The notes under the pieces were generated by a model, which did no database searches, had not been told where the DNA came from, and saw nothing but the letters and a program-made list of their open reading frames with translations. A DNA stretch of 64,000 nt. Origin: Paracoccus benzoatiresistens. GTDB lineage: Bacteria > Pseudomonadota > Alphaproteobacteria > Rhodobacterales > Rhodobacteraceae. The position numbers were made by a program, and so were the translations under genes. Every line of letters begins with the position of its first letter. Within the stretch, counting starts at the first letter, position 1. Positions 8,889 through 19,341 of this stretch are shown here, one piece after another. The stretch lies in NCBI RefSeq assembly GCF_026913015.1, contig NZ_JAPTYD010000005.1:101756-165755 (forward strand), written 5' to 3'.

Positions 8889-10428
8889 CGGTCCACCTGC
8901 TCGGGGGCGAAGACGCGCAGCACGCGGCGTTCGATCCAGGCGACGCCGCCGTAGCACAGGGCCGAGGCCATCGTGACCAGCACCACCGTCAGCCACAGCA
9001 TGGTGTAGTCCGACACCGATGCCGACAACACCATCAGGTTGCCAAGCCCGCGTCCGGTCGCCAGCCACTCGGCCACGGTGGCCGCCAGGATCGCGGCGGG
9101 CACGCCCATCCTGGCCGAGGCGAAGAAGGCGGGCAGCATCGCCGGGATGCGGACATGGACCAGTTGCTTCAGGGGCCCGGCGGCATAGCCGCGCAGGATG
9201 TCCAGGATCTGGCCGGGCGCCTGCCCCAGCCCGTGCTGGCAGGCGACAAAGGTCGGGAAGAACACCATCAGCGCGACCAGCGCGATGGTGCCCGGCGCGC
9301 CCCGACCCAGCAGCAGCACGACCAGGGGCGCGGTGGTCACGATGGGCACCGACCGCAGCGCGATTGCAAGCGGCGTCACCAGGCCGGACAGGACCGGCGC
9401 CAGAAACAACAGCACGGCAAGCGCCGCGCCAAGCGCGAGCCCGGCCAGATAGCCCGGCAGGACAAGCGCCGCCGTCTGCGCGGCCGCCTGCAGCAGCGCC
9501 TGCCGGGTGGCGGCGGCATCGGGCGCGGACGTCAGCGCCGCCAGCAGATCGGGCGGGCGCCTGGCGAAGAAGGGGTTCAGGTGCAGCGCCTCGGTCCCGC
9601 CCCACCACAGCGCCAGCACCGCTAAGACCAGCACCGTGGCGCTGCCGATGCGGCTGGCCGCCGATCCCCGCGACAGGCGGGGCGGGGCCAGGATCACGGG
9701 CGGGCGTTCCAGCCTGAACCGGCGGCCGAGGGCGCCGACAGCCAGATAGGCCGCGATCGAGACGCCCGCCGCGACGATGGCCACGGACCACAAGGCGGGC
9801 ACATCCAGGTCGCGGGTAAAGCGGATCGTCAGCACGCCCAGGCCACGCTCGGCCCCCGTGAACTCGCCCACCATGGCGCCGAGGAAGGCGGCGGGGGCCG
9901 CGATCTGCAACCCCGCCAGCAGATAGGGCAGCGAGGCCCGGGCGCGGACATGGACCAGCGCGGCCAGCCGCCCCCGGCCATAGCTTGCGACCAGGTCGAA
10001 CCAGACCGAAGGCGCGGCCCGCAGCCCCGCCAGCAGCGGGATCAGCGTGGTGTAATAGACCGCCAGCGCCGCCAGCGTGATCTGCGGGCCATTGCCCGGA
10101 CCCATCATCACGCGCAGGATCGGGCCGGTGGCGACCAGAGGCAGGCAGAAGACCACCAGGGCAAGCCCGGTCAGCAGCCCCAGGGCCCGCGGCCACAGCA
10201 TTCCCGCGACGGCGATCAGGACGGCGGCCAGGTTGCCCGCCAGAAATCCCCATGCGGCATTCGTCAGGGTGACGGACAGCGCGCGGGTGATCAGTCCCGG
10301 ATTGTCGGCCAGCCAGGCCAGCACCGCCATCGGACCGGCCAGCACGAACTGCCCCGCCGCCACCGCCGCGGCCAGTTGCCACATGGCCAGCAGCAGGACC
10401 GCCGGTCCCGCCCGACGCACAAGCGTCG

Positions 10429-10432
<4 letters not shown>
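8885..10432 (-). CDS. ABC transporter permease, two permease domains fused in one chain
   Basis: 515 residues holding two complete BPD-type permease domains in tandem: about residues 1-250, with the EAA-like loop around YGRGRLAALVHVRARA, and about 265-515, with the loop around YAAGPLKQLVHVRIPA. Each half has five or six hydrophobic segments, so one chain can replace the usual permease dimer of nitrate/sulfonate/thiamine-precursor type importers. Its ATG overlaps the ATPase stop (ATGA), and its stop overlaps the glycosyltransferase start. The substrate cannot be read from the permease. Confidence 0.87.
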
Positions 10433-11209
<777 letters not shown>

Positions 11210-11220
<11 letters not shown>

Positions 11221-12256
11221 GGACGTCTTCAAGGATGGAGCGGTCCCACAGGTCGGGCGTCACCGTCCGGCCCAGAAGGGACAGGGTCCGGATGTTTTCC
11301 TGCACGCCCTCGTCCGTCCACCAGCCGAAGCCATGTGCGTCGGTCAGGCCGGAAAACATCAGCGGCACCTGCCGTTCCGCCTGAAGCCGCTGCGTCGCCG
11401 GATCCAGCCCGGCGTCGGGGAACATCTCGACCGTCAGATCCGCCGCAGCATCGGTGTCGGCCCGATAGGCGTTCCAGCCCCGGCCCTCGCCCGCCATCAG
11501 CGCGACCAGGTCCTTGCGGCGGTTGGTCAGGCTGTCGGTGGTCGCGATATAGGTCTGCGAATGAAGCGCATAGCCGTGATCGGCCATCAGCATGGTCCGC
11601 GCGGCAATCCCCCGCATCGCCATGGCGACGGGCAGGTCGGTTTCCCAGCACAGCAGGCCATCCACCTCGCCCGCCATCAGGGGTTGGGCGGAATACTGGG
11701 TCGGCACGATCCGGATAGCGGCGAAATCGACATCGTTCAGGCGGCACAGGGCCTGCAGCACGGGCGTGTTCGCGACCGCCATGCCGATGCGCTTGCCGGG
11801 CAGGTCGGCGGGCGTGTCGATCGGATTGTCAGGCAGAGAGGCGATGACAAAGGGGTTCTTCTGCATGGCCACGCCGATGATCCGAAAAGGGGCCCCCTGT
11901 GCGACCGCTGCGGCAGCATAGTCGGCGGCCGAGATCCCGACCAGCGCATTGCCCGCAACCACCGGGGGCTCCACCGGGGCGTTCGGGCCGCCTTGCAGCA
12001 GCGAGACCTCCAGCCCCGCATCCCGCCACCAGCCGTTCCGCAGGGCGATATAGCTGCCGGCGAACTGGACCGAGTGCAGCCAGGACAGTTGCAGGCCCAC
12101 CGGCGTTTGCGCCCAGGCGGCGCGACCGCGACATACCGTGGCGCCCGCCGCGACGCCCGCAAGCCCCGCGATGACACCGCGCCGGGTCAGCGCAGCGGCG
12201 GCCCCCGGCGTGGCGGGCGGCACAATCAGGCGGGCGGGGTTCTGGTGGCCGGACAT
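11210..12256 (-). CDS. NMT1/THI5-like ABC substrate-binding protein with Tat-type signal
   Basis: 348 residues from the ATG (MSGHQNPARL). LTRRGVIAGLAGVAAGA is a twin-arginine signal, so it is probably exported folded to the periplasm. The mature part has LQLSWLHSVQFAGSYIA, PNAPVEPPVVAGNALVGI and MQKNPFVIASL, the layout of NMT1/THI5-like binding proteins that take pyrimidine precursors, riboflavin, nitrate or sulfonates. I saw no TPP or FMN riboswitch in the 100 bases ahead of it, so the ligand stays open. It is first in a four-gene overlapped operon (binding protein, ATPase, double permease, glycosyltransferase). Confidence 0.88.
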
Positions 12257-12322
12257 GGACAAAGCCTAGGCCGGGCGCGGAATGCGTCAAGCGGGATTTG
12301 CGCCTCTGTTCAGATCGTTGCC

Positions 12323-12343
12323 CTTTCGTTACCATCACGAAAG
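12323..12343. promoter_or_regulatory. Inverted repeat just ahead of the cytochrome b561 ribosome site
   Basis: CTTTCGT and ACGAAAG form a perfect 7-bp inverted repeat with a 7-base centre. The right arm abuts the Shine-Dalgarno GAGGGAG of the following gene. It could be an operator or an mRNA hairpin that modulates translation. Function is inferred from position only. Confidence 0.35.
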
Positions 12344-12357
12344 AGGGAGCCCCCGCG

Positions 12358-12903
12358 ATGCCAGACCGTTTGCCAGGTTACCGCCCGCCCGCCCGATGGC
12401 TGCACTGGATCGTGGCCGTTGCCGTGCTGATGATGATCCCGGCGGGGCTGGTGATGACGCAGGAAGGGCTGCCAAGGCCCGTTCAGGACACGCTGTTCAT
12501 CTTTCACAAGAACCTGGGCACGCTGCTGATCCTGGTCATCCTGGTGCGGGTGATCTATCGCCTGACGCATCGCCCGCCGCCCTTGCCGGACAGCGTCCCG
12601 CCCTGGCAGCGGCGGGCCGCGGCGGTGTCGCATGGCATGCTTTATGCCCTGCTGGTCATCATGCCGATCAGCGGCTTTGTCCGCGTCCGCGCCGGCGGCT
12701 ACCCGATCGAGCTTCTGGACCGCCTGGGCTTCGGGCCCTTGATAGGCAAGTCCGAGCGTCTGGCGGACGCGGCCTCGGCCCTTCACGCCGCTGCGGCCTT
12801 TCTGCTGATCGCCGTGCTGGCGGTCCATGTCGCGGCCGCGCTGCAGCACGCGCTTATCCGTCGGGATGGTGTGTGGTCGCGGATGTGGCCGGGGCGCGGC
12901 TGA
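12358..12903 (+). CDS. Cytochrome b561 family membrane protein
   Basis: 181 residues with four predicted membrane helices. Candidate haem-ligating His residues lie in RWLHWIVA (His16), IFHKNLGT, AVSHGMLY and VLAVHVAAAL, fitting the YceJ/CybB-like family of dihaem quinol oxidases. It probably passes electrons from quinol to a periplasmic acceptor such as superoxide or a small haem protein. AGAGGGAG lies 9 bases before the ATG. Its last 50 bases overlap the 3' end of the convergent IPP isomerase gene. Confidence 0.9.
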   Translation: MPDRLPGYRPPARWLHWIVAVAVLMMIPAGLVMTQEGLPRPVQDTLFIFHKNLGTLLILVILVRVIYRLTHRPPPLPDSVPPWQRRAAAVSHGMLYALLVIMPISGFVRVRAGGYPIELLDRLGFGPLIGKSERLADAASALHAAAAFLLIAVLAVHVAAALQHALIRRDGVWSRMWPGRG

Positions 12904-13957
12904 TCACGGCCGCGCGGCGCAGGGCCGCAAGATCGGCGCTGCCGGTGCAGAAGCAGGCGGTGCGCAACTGTTGCAGGACCACGTCCAGCTGCCGCTCCAG
13001 CGCCTCGGGACCGTCAAGCGCCGCGGCCAGGACCGCCCCCGCCAGCGACACGAGATCCGCGCCCAGCCGGATGGCTCGGGCGGCATCAAGGCCCGTGACG
13101 ATGCCGCCCGAGCCGATGATCGTGGCCTGCGGCGCGGCCTGCCGCGCGCCCCTGATGGCTTGCGCCGTCGGGATCCCCCAGCCGGCAAAGCAGGCGGCGA
13201 CCTGCGCCGCGGCGCGGTCGGGCGCGCGCGCGGCCTCGACCCGCGCCCAGTCGGTCCCTCCTGCGCCCGCGACATCGAAGATCGTCACGCCCTCGGCACT
13301 CAAGCGGGCGACGACGCTGGCGGACAGGCCCGCGCCGACTTCCTTCACCACGACCGGCACGGGCAGGTCGCGGGCCAGGTCGCCGATCCTGGCGGCAAGG
13401 CCCCGCCAGTCGCGGTCGCCTTCGGGCTGCACGGCCTCTTGCAAGGGGTTCAGGTGCAGGATCAGGGCACTGGCGCCTATGGACTCGATGGCGCGCAGGG
13501 CCTGGTCGCGGCCAAAGCCGCGGTTCAGCTGCGCCGCGCCGAAATTGGCCAGGATCGGGATGTCGGGGGCAAGCTGCCGCAAGGTGCGGTCCAGCCCGGC
13601 GGCCCCGCCGCCTTCGATCATCACGCGCTGCGATCCCACGGCCAGCGGCAGGCGCAGCTTCTGGCAGACCTGCGCCAGGGCGCGGTTGATCGCCCCCGCG
13701 CGGCTTGGCCCCCCCGTCATCGAGCCGATCATCACCGGCGCGCTGATCCGATGTCCTAGAAAATCGGTGGACAAATCGATGTGGTGCCATGAAACTTCGG
13801 GTAGAGCGACGTGTTCGAACAGGACCGCCTCCAACCCGGTTGTAACCGTCGGGCCTGCCTGCCCGGCAAGCACGACATCAAGATGCTGATCTTTGCGCGA
13901 GGAAAGCTTGACACCGGAAGCATCGTCTTTTCCAAGCGGGGGATCGGGTTGGATCAT
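12854..13957 (-). CDS. fni: Isopentenyl-diphosphate delta-isomerase, type 2 (FMN-dependent)
   Basis: Interconverts IPP and DMAPP, feeding crtE. 367 residues. Family landmarks are SSRKDQHLDVVL near the N-terminus, MIGSMTGG (FMN and substrate binding), VGSQR, HLNPLQEAVQPEGD, VVKEVG and the C-terminal GSGGIVTGLDAARAI phosphate-binding segment. It is divergent from crtE with 69 bases between starts, so a shared bidirectional promoter is likely, and it places precursor supply inside the carotenoid cluster. The C-terminus overlaps the convergent cytochrome b561 gene by 50 bases. Confidence 0.95.
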   Translation of the reverse strand: MIQPDPPLGKDDASGVKLSSRKDQHLDVVLAGQAGPTVTTGLEAVLFEHVALPEVSWHHIDLSTDFLGHRISAPVMIGSMTGGPSRAGAINRALAQVCQKLRLPLAVGSQRVMIEGGGAAGLDRTLRQLAPDIPILANFGAAQLNRGFGRDQALRAIESIGASALILHLNPLQEAVQPEGDRDWRGLAARIGDLARDLPVPVVVKEVGAGLSASVVARLSAEGVTIFDVAGAGGTDWARVEAARAPDRAAAQVAACFAGWGIPTAQAIRGARQAAPQATIIGSGGIVTGLDAARAIRLGADLVSLAGAVLAAALDGPEALERQLDVVLQQLRTACFCTGSADLAALRRAAVISRAPATSATTHHPDG

Positions 13958-14026
13958 CTGCGGCAGCCCTTATCGTTTCGCGTTGTCCCTGTTGGGCCTC
14001 AGCGCCAGCCCTGAAGGACTAGTTTC

Positions 14027-14986
14027 ATGCACCAGAGCGCAATAGACAAGGCGAAGGCAGCGGCCTGGCATCCCGATGCGCAGGCGGGCTTCGCGCGCCA
14101 GCTTGACCTGCGGATCGCCCACCACCTGTCGCAGCTTTCCCCAGCCCCCGCCCGCCTGGTCGAGGCCGCGCGCGACGCCATGTCCAGCGGCAAGCGGCTG
14201 CGGCCCTATCTGCTGCATCTGGTGGCGGGCGATGCCGCCGACGGGGAGGCCGTCTTGGACATGGCCGTTGCGCTGGAGATGGTGCATACCGCGTCCCTGA
14301 TCGTGGACGACCTGCCCTCGATGGACAATGCCACGCTGCGCCGGGGCAGGCCCACCACCCACGCCCGGTTCGGCGAGGCGACGGCGATCCTGACGGCCAT
14401 CGGGCTGCTGAACCACGCGATCTCGATCGCGAACGGCCTGGAGGGAATGGACGATGGCCAGCGGGGGGCCCTGGTTTCCATCCTGTCCGGCGTGATGGGA
14501 TGGCAGGGGCTGGTCGCCGGGCAGGAGCTGGATCTGAACGGCTTTTCGGACGAAGACGACGCGTCAGGCGACGCGCTTGGCCGGGTAACCCGAATCAACG
14601 CGCTGAAGACCGGCGCGCTGCTTTGTGCCGCCGTCGAGGCCGGTGCGATCCTGGCCGGGTGTACGGATGACAAGCGCAGCCTGCTGCGCCGCTTTGGCGA
14701 GGATCTGGGCCAAGCCTTCCAGATCGCCGACGACCTGATCGACCTGCTGTCCGACAGCGCCACCGCGGGCAAGGATTGCGGGCAGGACATCGGCAAGGAA
14801 ACCTATCTGGCGGTCTATGGCGCCGACGAGGCGCTGCGCCGCTGCCGGGCGCTTCTGGCCTCGGCGGACGAGGCCCTTGTCAGCGCCGGGCTGACGCCCG
14901 ATCCGTTCCGCAGCATGATCGACGCGATCTTCGCGCCGATGCTGGACCGGGTGCCGCAGGCCGTGCAAAAGGCCGGCGTCGCGTGA
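14027..14986 (+). CDS. crtE: Geranylgeranyl diphosphate synthase
   Basis: Condenses IPP units to GGPP, the C20 precursor of phytoene. 319 residues. The first aspartate-rich motif is DDLPSMD, preceded by MVHTASLIV; the second is DDLIDLL. KRLRPYL supplies the IPP-binding Lys/Arg. GAAGGA lies about 10 bases before the ATG. In the classical Paracoccus crtWZYIBE order crtE follows crtB on the same strand; here it faces crtB tail to tail with a 142-base gap, so the cluster has been rearranged relative to that order. Confidence 0.95.
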   Translation: MHQSAIDKAKAAAWHPDAQAGFARQLDLRIAHHLSQLSPAPARLVEAARDAMSSGKRLRPYLLHLVAGDAADGEAVLDMAVALEMVHTASLIVDDLPSMDNATLRRGRPTTHARFGEATAILTAIGLLNHAISIANGLEGMDDGQRGALVSILSGVMGWQGLVAGQELDLNGFSDEDDASGDALGRVTRINALKTGALLCAAVEAGAILAGCTDDKRSLLRRFGEDLGQAFQIADDLIDLLSDSATAGKDCGQDIGKETYLAVYGADEALRRCRALLASADEALVSAGLTPDPFRSMIDAIFAPMLDRVPQAVQKAGVA

Positions 14987-15128
14987 TGACCTGCCGCGTG
15001 CCCCGCTGATCACCGTCCCCACCGTTGCCGCGACGGAGGGGGTGGCCTGCCGGACGCATGAAGACATCCATGCGCCGCCGGAGCCAAGGCCGGTCAAGGA
15101 ACTGGCCCGCAACCGCAGGGTGCAGGCG

Positions 15129-16046
15129 TCACGGGCGGAGGTAAAGCCGGTCGCGGCTGACAGGTGCGGCGCGGCGGCGCGCGGCCAGGATCGTGGCCGC
15201 CGCAGCCTTTGCCGCCAGCCGCAGCTTTTCACCGGTGCCGGTGGACAGGCGCCCGTTCCAGGCGTCCGGCCCCTGGGCGCGCAGCTTGACGCCGATCTGG
15301 CGATAGATGTTGCGGGCGGCGGCAATGGCCAGGGCCGGGCGGCGGGGCAGGGCCGCGATGCCGACATCGGCGCTGCGGTAATAGATCTCGGCATCGTCCA
15401 GCAGGCGCAGCGCCACGCGGTGCAGGGCGGCGCGCCGGGCCGCGTCGTCGGGATCGATGGCGCCGATCCCCTCGGCCGCCAGCAGGTCGCGCGGCAGATA
15501 GGTCCGGCCGATCCGCGCGTCGTCGATCACGTCACGGGCGATGTTGGTCAGCTGGAAGGCGATCCCGAGGTCGCTGGCCCGGTCCAGGACGGCCTCGTCC
15601 CGGATGCCCATGATCCGCGCCATCATCACGCCCACCACGCCCGCGACGTGATAGCAATAGTCCAGCAGATCGTTCATGTCCCGATACACGCGGCCGTCCA
15701 CGTCCATCCCGAACCCGTCCAGCAGTTCATCGACATGCCGGTGGGGAATGTCGCGCGCCGCGACCACGCGGGCCAGTCCGGCATAGACCGGCGCGGTCGG
15801 CTGGCCCTGCAAGGCGCGGTGCGTCAAGTCTCGCAATTCGGCCAGCCGGGCCGCGGGATCGGTCACGGGACCTGTCGCAAAGCCCGCCTCCTGCCCGTCG
15901 ATGACGTCATCCGCATGGCGGCACCAGGCATAGAGCATCACGCAATCCTCGTGCATCCCGCGCGGCAGGAAGCGCGAGGCCAGGGCAAAGCTCTTGGAGC
16001 CCACGGCGATGGATTGCCGGGCCTGGTCCAGGGTCGCGTCGCTCAT
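15129..16046 (-). CDS. crtB: Phytoene synthase
   Basis: Joins two GGPP to 15-cis-phytoene. 305 residues. Both Asp-rich Mg-diphosphate motifs are present: CRHADDVID near the N-terminus and NIARDVIDD in the centre, with YCYHVAGVVG between them. The ATG overlaps the stop of crtI (ATGA). It is last gene of the crtY-crtI-crtB unit. Confidence 0.96.
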   Translation of the reverse strand: MSDATLDQARQSIAVGSKSFALASRFLPRGMHEDCVMLYAWCRHADDVIDGQEAGFATGPVTDPAARLAELRDLTHRALQGQPTAPVYAGLARVVAARDIPHRHVDELLDGFGMDVDGRVYRDMNDLLDYCYHVAGVVGVMMARIMGIRDEAVLDRASDLGIAFQLTNIARDVIDDARIGRTYLPRDLLAAEGIGAIDPDDAARRAALHRVALRLLDDAEIYYRSADVGIAALPRRPALAIAAARNIYRQIGVKLRAQGPDAWNGRLSTGTGEKLRLAAKAAAATILAARRRAAPVSRDRLYLRP

Positions 16047-17518
16047 CGGGCATCCTCCAGCATCAGCGAGGCGGTCGCCTCGGCCGATCCCACCACGCCG
16101 GGAATTCCCGCCCCGGGATGGGTGCCCGCGCCGACGATGTAAAGGTTGCGCAGCCGGTCGTCGCGGTTGTGGGGGCGGAACCAGGCGCTTTGGGTCAGGA
16201 TCGGCTCGATGGAAAAGGCCGAGCCCAGATGCGCGTTCAGTTCCGACCGGAAATCCAGCGGCGTGAAATGCCGCACCGTCATCAGGTCGCGCCGCAGGTT
16301 CGGGATATAGCGCGCCTCAAGATAGTCGAGGATCCGGTCGCGATAAACCGGCGCGGTCCGCTCCCAGTCGGGATCCACCGTTCCCAGATGCGGCACCGGG
16401 GCCAGAACGTAATAGGCGCTGCATCCCTCCGGCGCCAGATCCGGGTCCGTCACCGAGGGCGCGTGCAGATAGAGCGAGAAGTCGTCGGCCAGGCTGGTGC
16501 CCGCGAAGATCTGGTTGACCAGTTCGCGATAGCGCGGGCCGAACAGGACCATGTGATGCCGCAACTCGGGCCGAAGCCCGCGCAGGCCGAAATAGACCAC
16601 GAACAGCGACATGGAATGGCGCTTCGCCGCCAGACGGTCCCCCTGGGGGTCGCCCAGAAGGCTGCGATAGGTATGGACCACGTCGGCATTGCTGGCGATC
16701 ATGTCGAAAGGCTGGCGCTGCCCGCCCGCGTGGATGGCGGTTGCACGGTTGCCTTCCGTCTCGATCCGCTCCACCGGGGCGTTCAGGTGGATTGTCCCGC
16801 CCAGTTCGCGGAACAGCCGCACCATGCCAGCCACCAGCGCCCCGGTGCCGCCCTTGGCGAACCAGACCCCGCCCTTGCGTTCCAGCGCATGGATCAGCGC
16901 ATAGATCGACGAGGTCGAAAAGGGATTGCCCCCCACCAGCAGCGTGTGGAAGCTGAAGGCCTGCCGCAGGTGTTCGTCCTTGATGTGCCGCGCCACCATC
17001 GAATGGACCGACCGCCAGGCCTGCAGCCGCGCCAGTTGCGGGGCAGCGCGGATCATGTCCGAGAAATGCAGGAACGGGACCGAGCCCAGCTTCTCGTATC
17101 CCTCGCGATAGACATCGCGCGAATAGGCGAGGAAGCGGCGATAGCCCTGAACATCGGCGGGGTTGATCGCATGGATCTGGCGTTCGATCGCGTCCTGGGC
17201 GTCGGCATAGTCGAAGACGGTGCCGTCTTCCCAGCACAGGCGATAGAAGGGATTGACCGGCAGCAGCGTCACATGCTCGGCCATGTCGCGGCCCGACAGG
17301 CGCCACAGCTTCTTGAGGCATTCCGGGTCGGTGATCACCGTCGGCCCGGCGTCGAAGGTGAAGCCCGCGTCGTGATAGACATAGGCCCGCCCGCCCGGCT
17401 TGTCGCGCTTTTCGAAAACGGTCGTGGCGATGCCCGCGCTTTGCAGGCGGATGGCCAGCGCAAGGCCGCCAAGGCCCGCGCCAATCACGGCGGCCGTCTT
17501 GCCAGGGGAGGGGGTCAT
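16043..17518 (-). CDS. crtI: Phytoene desaturase (CrtI type)
   Basis: FAD-dependent four-step desaturase converting phytoene to lycopene, membrane-associated. 491 residues. The N-terminal dinucleotide motif is VIGAGLGGLALAIRLQ with FEKRDKPGGRAY; FDAGPTVIT follows, and the C-terminal signature is LYIVGAGTHPGAGIPGV. The ATG overlaps the stop of crtY and its stop overlaps the start of crtB, both as ATGA, so the three proteins should be made in fixed ratio. Confidence 0.97.
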   Translation of the reverse strand: MTPSPGKTAAVIGAGLGGLALAIRLQSAGIATTVFEKRDKPGGRAYVYHDAGFTFDAGPTVITDPECLKKLWRLSGRDMAEHVTLLPVNPFYRLCWEDGTVFDYADAQDAIERQIHAINPADVQGYRRFLAYSRDVYREGYEKLGSVPFLHFSDMIRAAPQLARLQAWRSVHSMVARHIKDEHLRQAFSFHTLLVGGNPFSTSSIYALIHALERKGGVWFAKGGTGALVAGMVRLFRELGGTIHLNAPVERIETEGNRATAIHAGGQRQPFDMIASNADVVHTYRSLLGDPQGDRLAAKRHSMSLFVVYFGLRGLRPELRHHMVLFGPRYRELVNQIFAGTSLADDFSLYLHAPSVTDPDLAPEGCSAYYVLAPVPHLGTVDPDWERTAPVYRDRILDYLEARYIPNLRRDLMTVRHFTPLDFRSELNAHLGSAFSIEPILTQSAWFRPHNRDDRLRNLYIVGAGTHPGAGIPGVVGSAEATASLMLEDAR

Positions 17519-18672
17519 GCGGGTCTTTCCTTCAACTTTCCGGGCAGGCAGCGCAAGGCCCTGGCAACCGGTACGGGGGGGCGCCCGGTCAGGATGCGCG
17601 CCTTGTCGGTCAGCGTGCTCTGGCCTGCGTAGAGGCGTTCGATCAAGGGTTCGGGCAGGCGGTAGAACCGCTCCATCACGCGGCGGCGCTCGTCCGGGGC
17701 GGCGGCCTCGAACAGCATCCGCGACAGCAGGCGGTAAAAGCCCTGCCGCGCTGCATCTTGCAGGCAGTCGCGGCGCAGGGCCTTGGCCAGGGGGCGGGGG
17801 CCCTGCTGCCAGTGCCGCGCGATCAGGTCGGCGCTGCGCATGGCATGGGGCAGGCTGTAGCCCGTCAGCGGATGAAACCGCAGCGCGCGCAGCCCGATCG
17901 TGGGAATGTCCGAGGGCATGCTGCGCCAGAAGGCATGGGCGTCGAAGCGCAGGGTGATCGGCAGGACGCCGGCTTCCTCGCGCACCACCTCGGCGATCTC
18001 CCAGCCATGGGCCGCGACGTAATCCGCGATGCCGGCGCGCTGGCGGTCCGCCGACAGATGGGCGGCGTCCGAGTAATACGTGGCCTCGACCAGCAGGCGG
18101 TTGTCGTCGAAGGGCAGCAGGTAGAAGAAGCGATAGCCGTCCTGCTGGGGCACGGTGGCATCCATGATGACCGGCCGGGTCAGCCCGTGGGGTCCGGTCA
18201 GGCGAAGCTCCTGGCCCAGGAATTTCTGGAAGCGTATCTGGATTGCCGGATGAGGCCGGAAGCCGCGCGCGTCGATGGCAATGCCGGCCTCGATCCGCTG
18301 GCCGTCGGACAGGGTGATCCCGCGCGCGTCCACCGCCGTCACCCGGGCTTGCAGCGTGGCGACGTTCGGCAGCGCCCTCAGCGTCGCGCCCAGGCTCTCG
18401 GCATCGAGCGAGGCGTAACCCGACCGCAACTGCCGCCCGTATCCGGGAAAGCGCACGTCCTGACCGTCCCACGCGCGCCGGATCGCCGGGGCCAGCCATG
18501 CACGCTGGCCTGCATCGATGTCGCTGTCGTGAAAGGACCAGGTATGCCCGGCCAAGGGATCGGGCTTCTGATCGACTAGCAGCACGCGCGCCGCAGGCGC
18601 AATCCGCATCGCCGCCAGAGAGGCGGAGAGGCCGGCGCCCGCAATCACGATGTCAGAGGAGGGTGGTGTCAT
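17515..18672 (-). CDS. crtY: Lycopene beta-cyclase (CrtY type)
   Basis: Cyclises both ends of lycopene to beta-carotene. 385 residues. DIVIAGAGLSASLAAMRI is the FAD/NAD-binding start; DARGFRPHPAIQIRFQKFLG and LRFHPLTGYSLPHAM are family landmarks. First gene of the crtY-crtI-crtB unit. The ATG was chosen because the DUF2585 gene starts divergently 57 bases away and no upstream in-frame residues look conserved, although the open frame itself runs back to 19344. In the Paracoccus order crtZ precedes crtY on the same strand; it is absent here. Confidence 0.95.
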   Translation of the reverse strand: MTPPSSDIVIAGAGLSASLAAMRIAPAARVLLVDQKPDPLAGHTWSFHDSDIDAGQRAWLAPAIRRAWDGQDVRFPGYGRQLRSGYASLDAESLGATLRALPNVATLQARVTAVDARGITLSDGQRIEAGIAIDARGFRPHPAIQIRFQKFLGQELRLTGPHGLTRPVIMDATVPQQDGYRFFYLLPFDDNRLLVEATYYSDAAHLSADRQRAGIADYVAAHGWEIAEVVREEAGVLPITLRFDAHAFWRSMPSDIPTIGLRALRFHPLTGYSLPHAMRSADLIARHWQQGPRPLAKALRRDCLQDAARQGFYRLLSRMLFEAAAPDERRRVMERFYRLPEPLIERLYAGQSTLTDKARILTGRPPVPVARALRCLPGKLKERPA

Positions 18673-18729
18673 ATCCCGTTGATCTTGTAGCCCCTTGTCA
18701 CGGCAGACGACGCCCTTACTGTGGCAACG

Positions 18730-19341
18730 ATGAAAGACGAGAACCGTTCCGCCGTGCCGCCTGCGGTGCCACGATCTGCCACCCCGCGGCCGGTTGCAAG
18801 CGCTTTGCCGCGGCTGCATGGACGGGGCCGGCAGGCCGCCTTGTTCATCCTGCTGGCCCTGGCCACCAAGCTTGCGTTCCTGACGGTCCTGCAACGACCC
18901 CTGGGCTGCGATTGCGCGCAGATCTGGGCCTTGCCCGGCGATGTGCGGCTGAATTCGCGCACGATGCTGGATCCCTACAGCCTGCTGCACGTGATCTTCG
19001 GCGCGGTGCTGGTCAAGCTGGTCCGGTGGAAGCGGCCCGACTGGCCGTTCTGGACCCTGATGGCCGCGCTGATCGTCAGCAGCACCATCTGGGAGGTCGC
19101 CGAGAACCTGCCCGCCAGCATCGCCCTGTTCGGCTATTCCGCGGGCGATCCGCTGGCCTATCACGGCGACAGCATTTCCAATTCGATAATGGATACCCTT
19201 GTCGCGGTCCTGGGCGCACTGCTGGCCTTGCCGCTGTCCGGGTGGCTGGTCGGCCTGGGCGCCCTGGGGGGCGAGGTCCTGCTGTCGGCCTGGGTCGGCG
19301 ACGGTTTCCTGATCAGCCTGTGGCGCGCGTTCGGGGGCTGA
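18730..19341 (+). CDS. DUF2585 (UPF0314) membrane protein
   Basis: 203 residues from the ATG; a GTG at 18721 is an alternative start. Four hydrophobic segments are visible. The family pattern is clear: an LGCDC pair of Cys after the first helix, then SLLHVIFGAVL, then IWEVAENLP, then YHGDSISNSIMDTLVAVLGALLALPL. Function unknown for the family. It sits divergently between crtY and crtX, where a beta-carotene hydroxylase gene would be expected, but it shows none of the His clusters of CrtZ (HX4H, HX2HH). It overlaps the convergent crtX end by 29 bases. A role in carotenoid modification is only suggested by position. Confidence 0.8.
   Translation: MKDENRSAVPPAVPRSATPRPVASALPRLHGRGRQAALFILLALATKLAFLTVLQRPLGCDCAQIWALPGDVRLNSRTMLDPYSLLHVIFGAVLVKLVRWKRPDWPFWTLMAALIVSSTIWEVAENLPASIALFGYSAGDPLAYHGDSISNSIMDTLVAVLGALLALPLSGWLVGLGALGGEVLLSAWVGDGFLISLWRAFGG

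Noticed and set aside
12257..12357. Possible TPP or FMN riboswitch ahead of the NMT1-type operon
   Set aside because: Too short and none of the conserved TPP or RFN core bases are present.
14987..15128. Possible crtZ remnant between crtE and crtB
   Set aside because: No His-cluster motif or open frame resembling CrtZ in the 142 bases.
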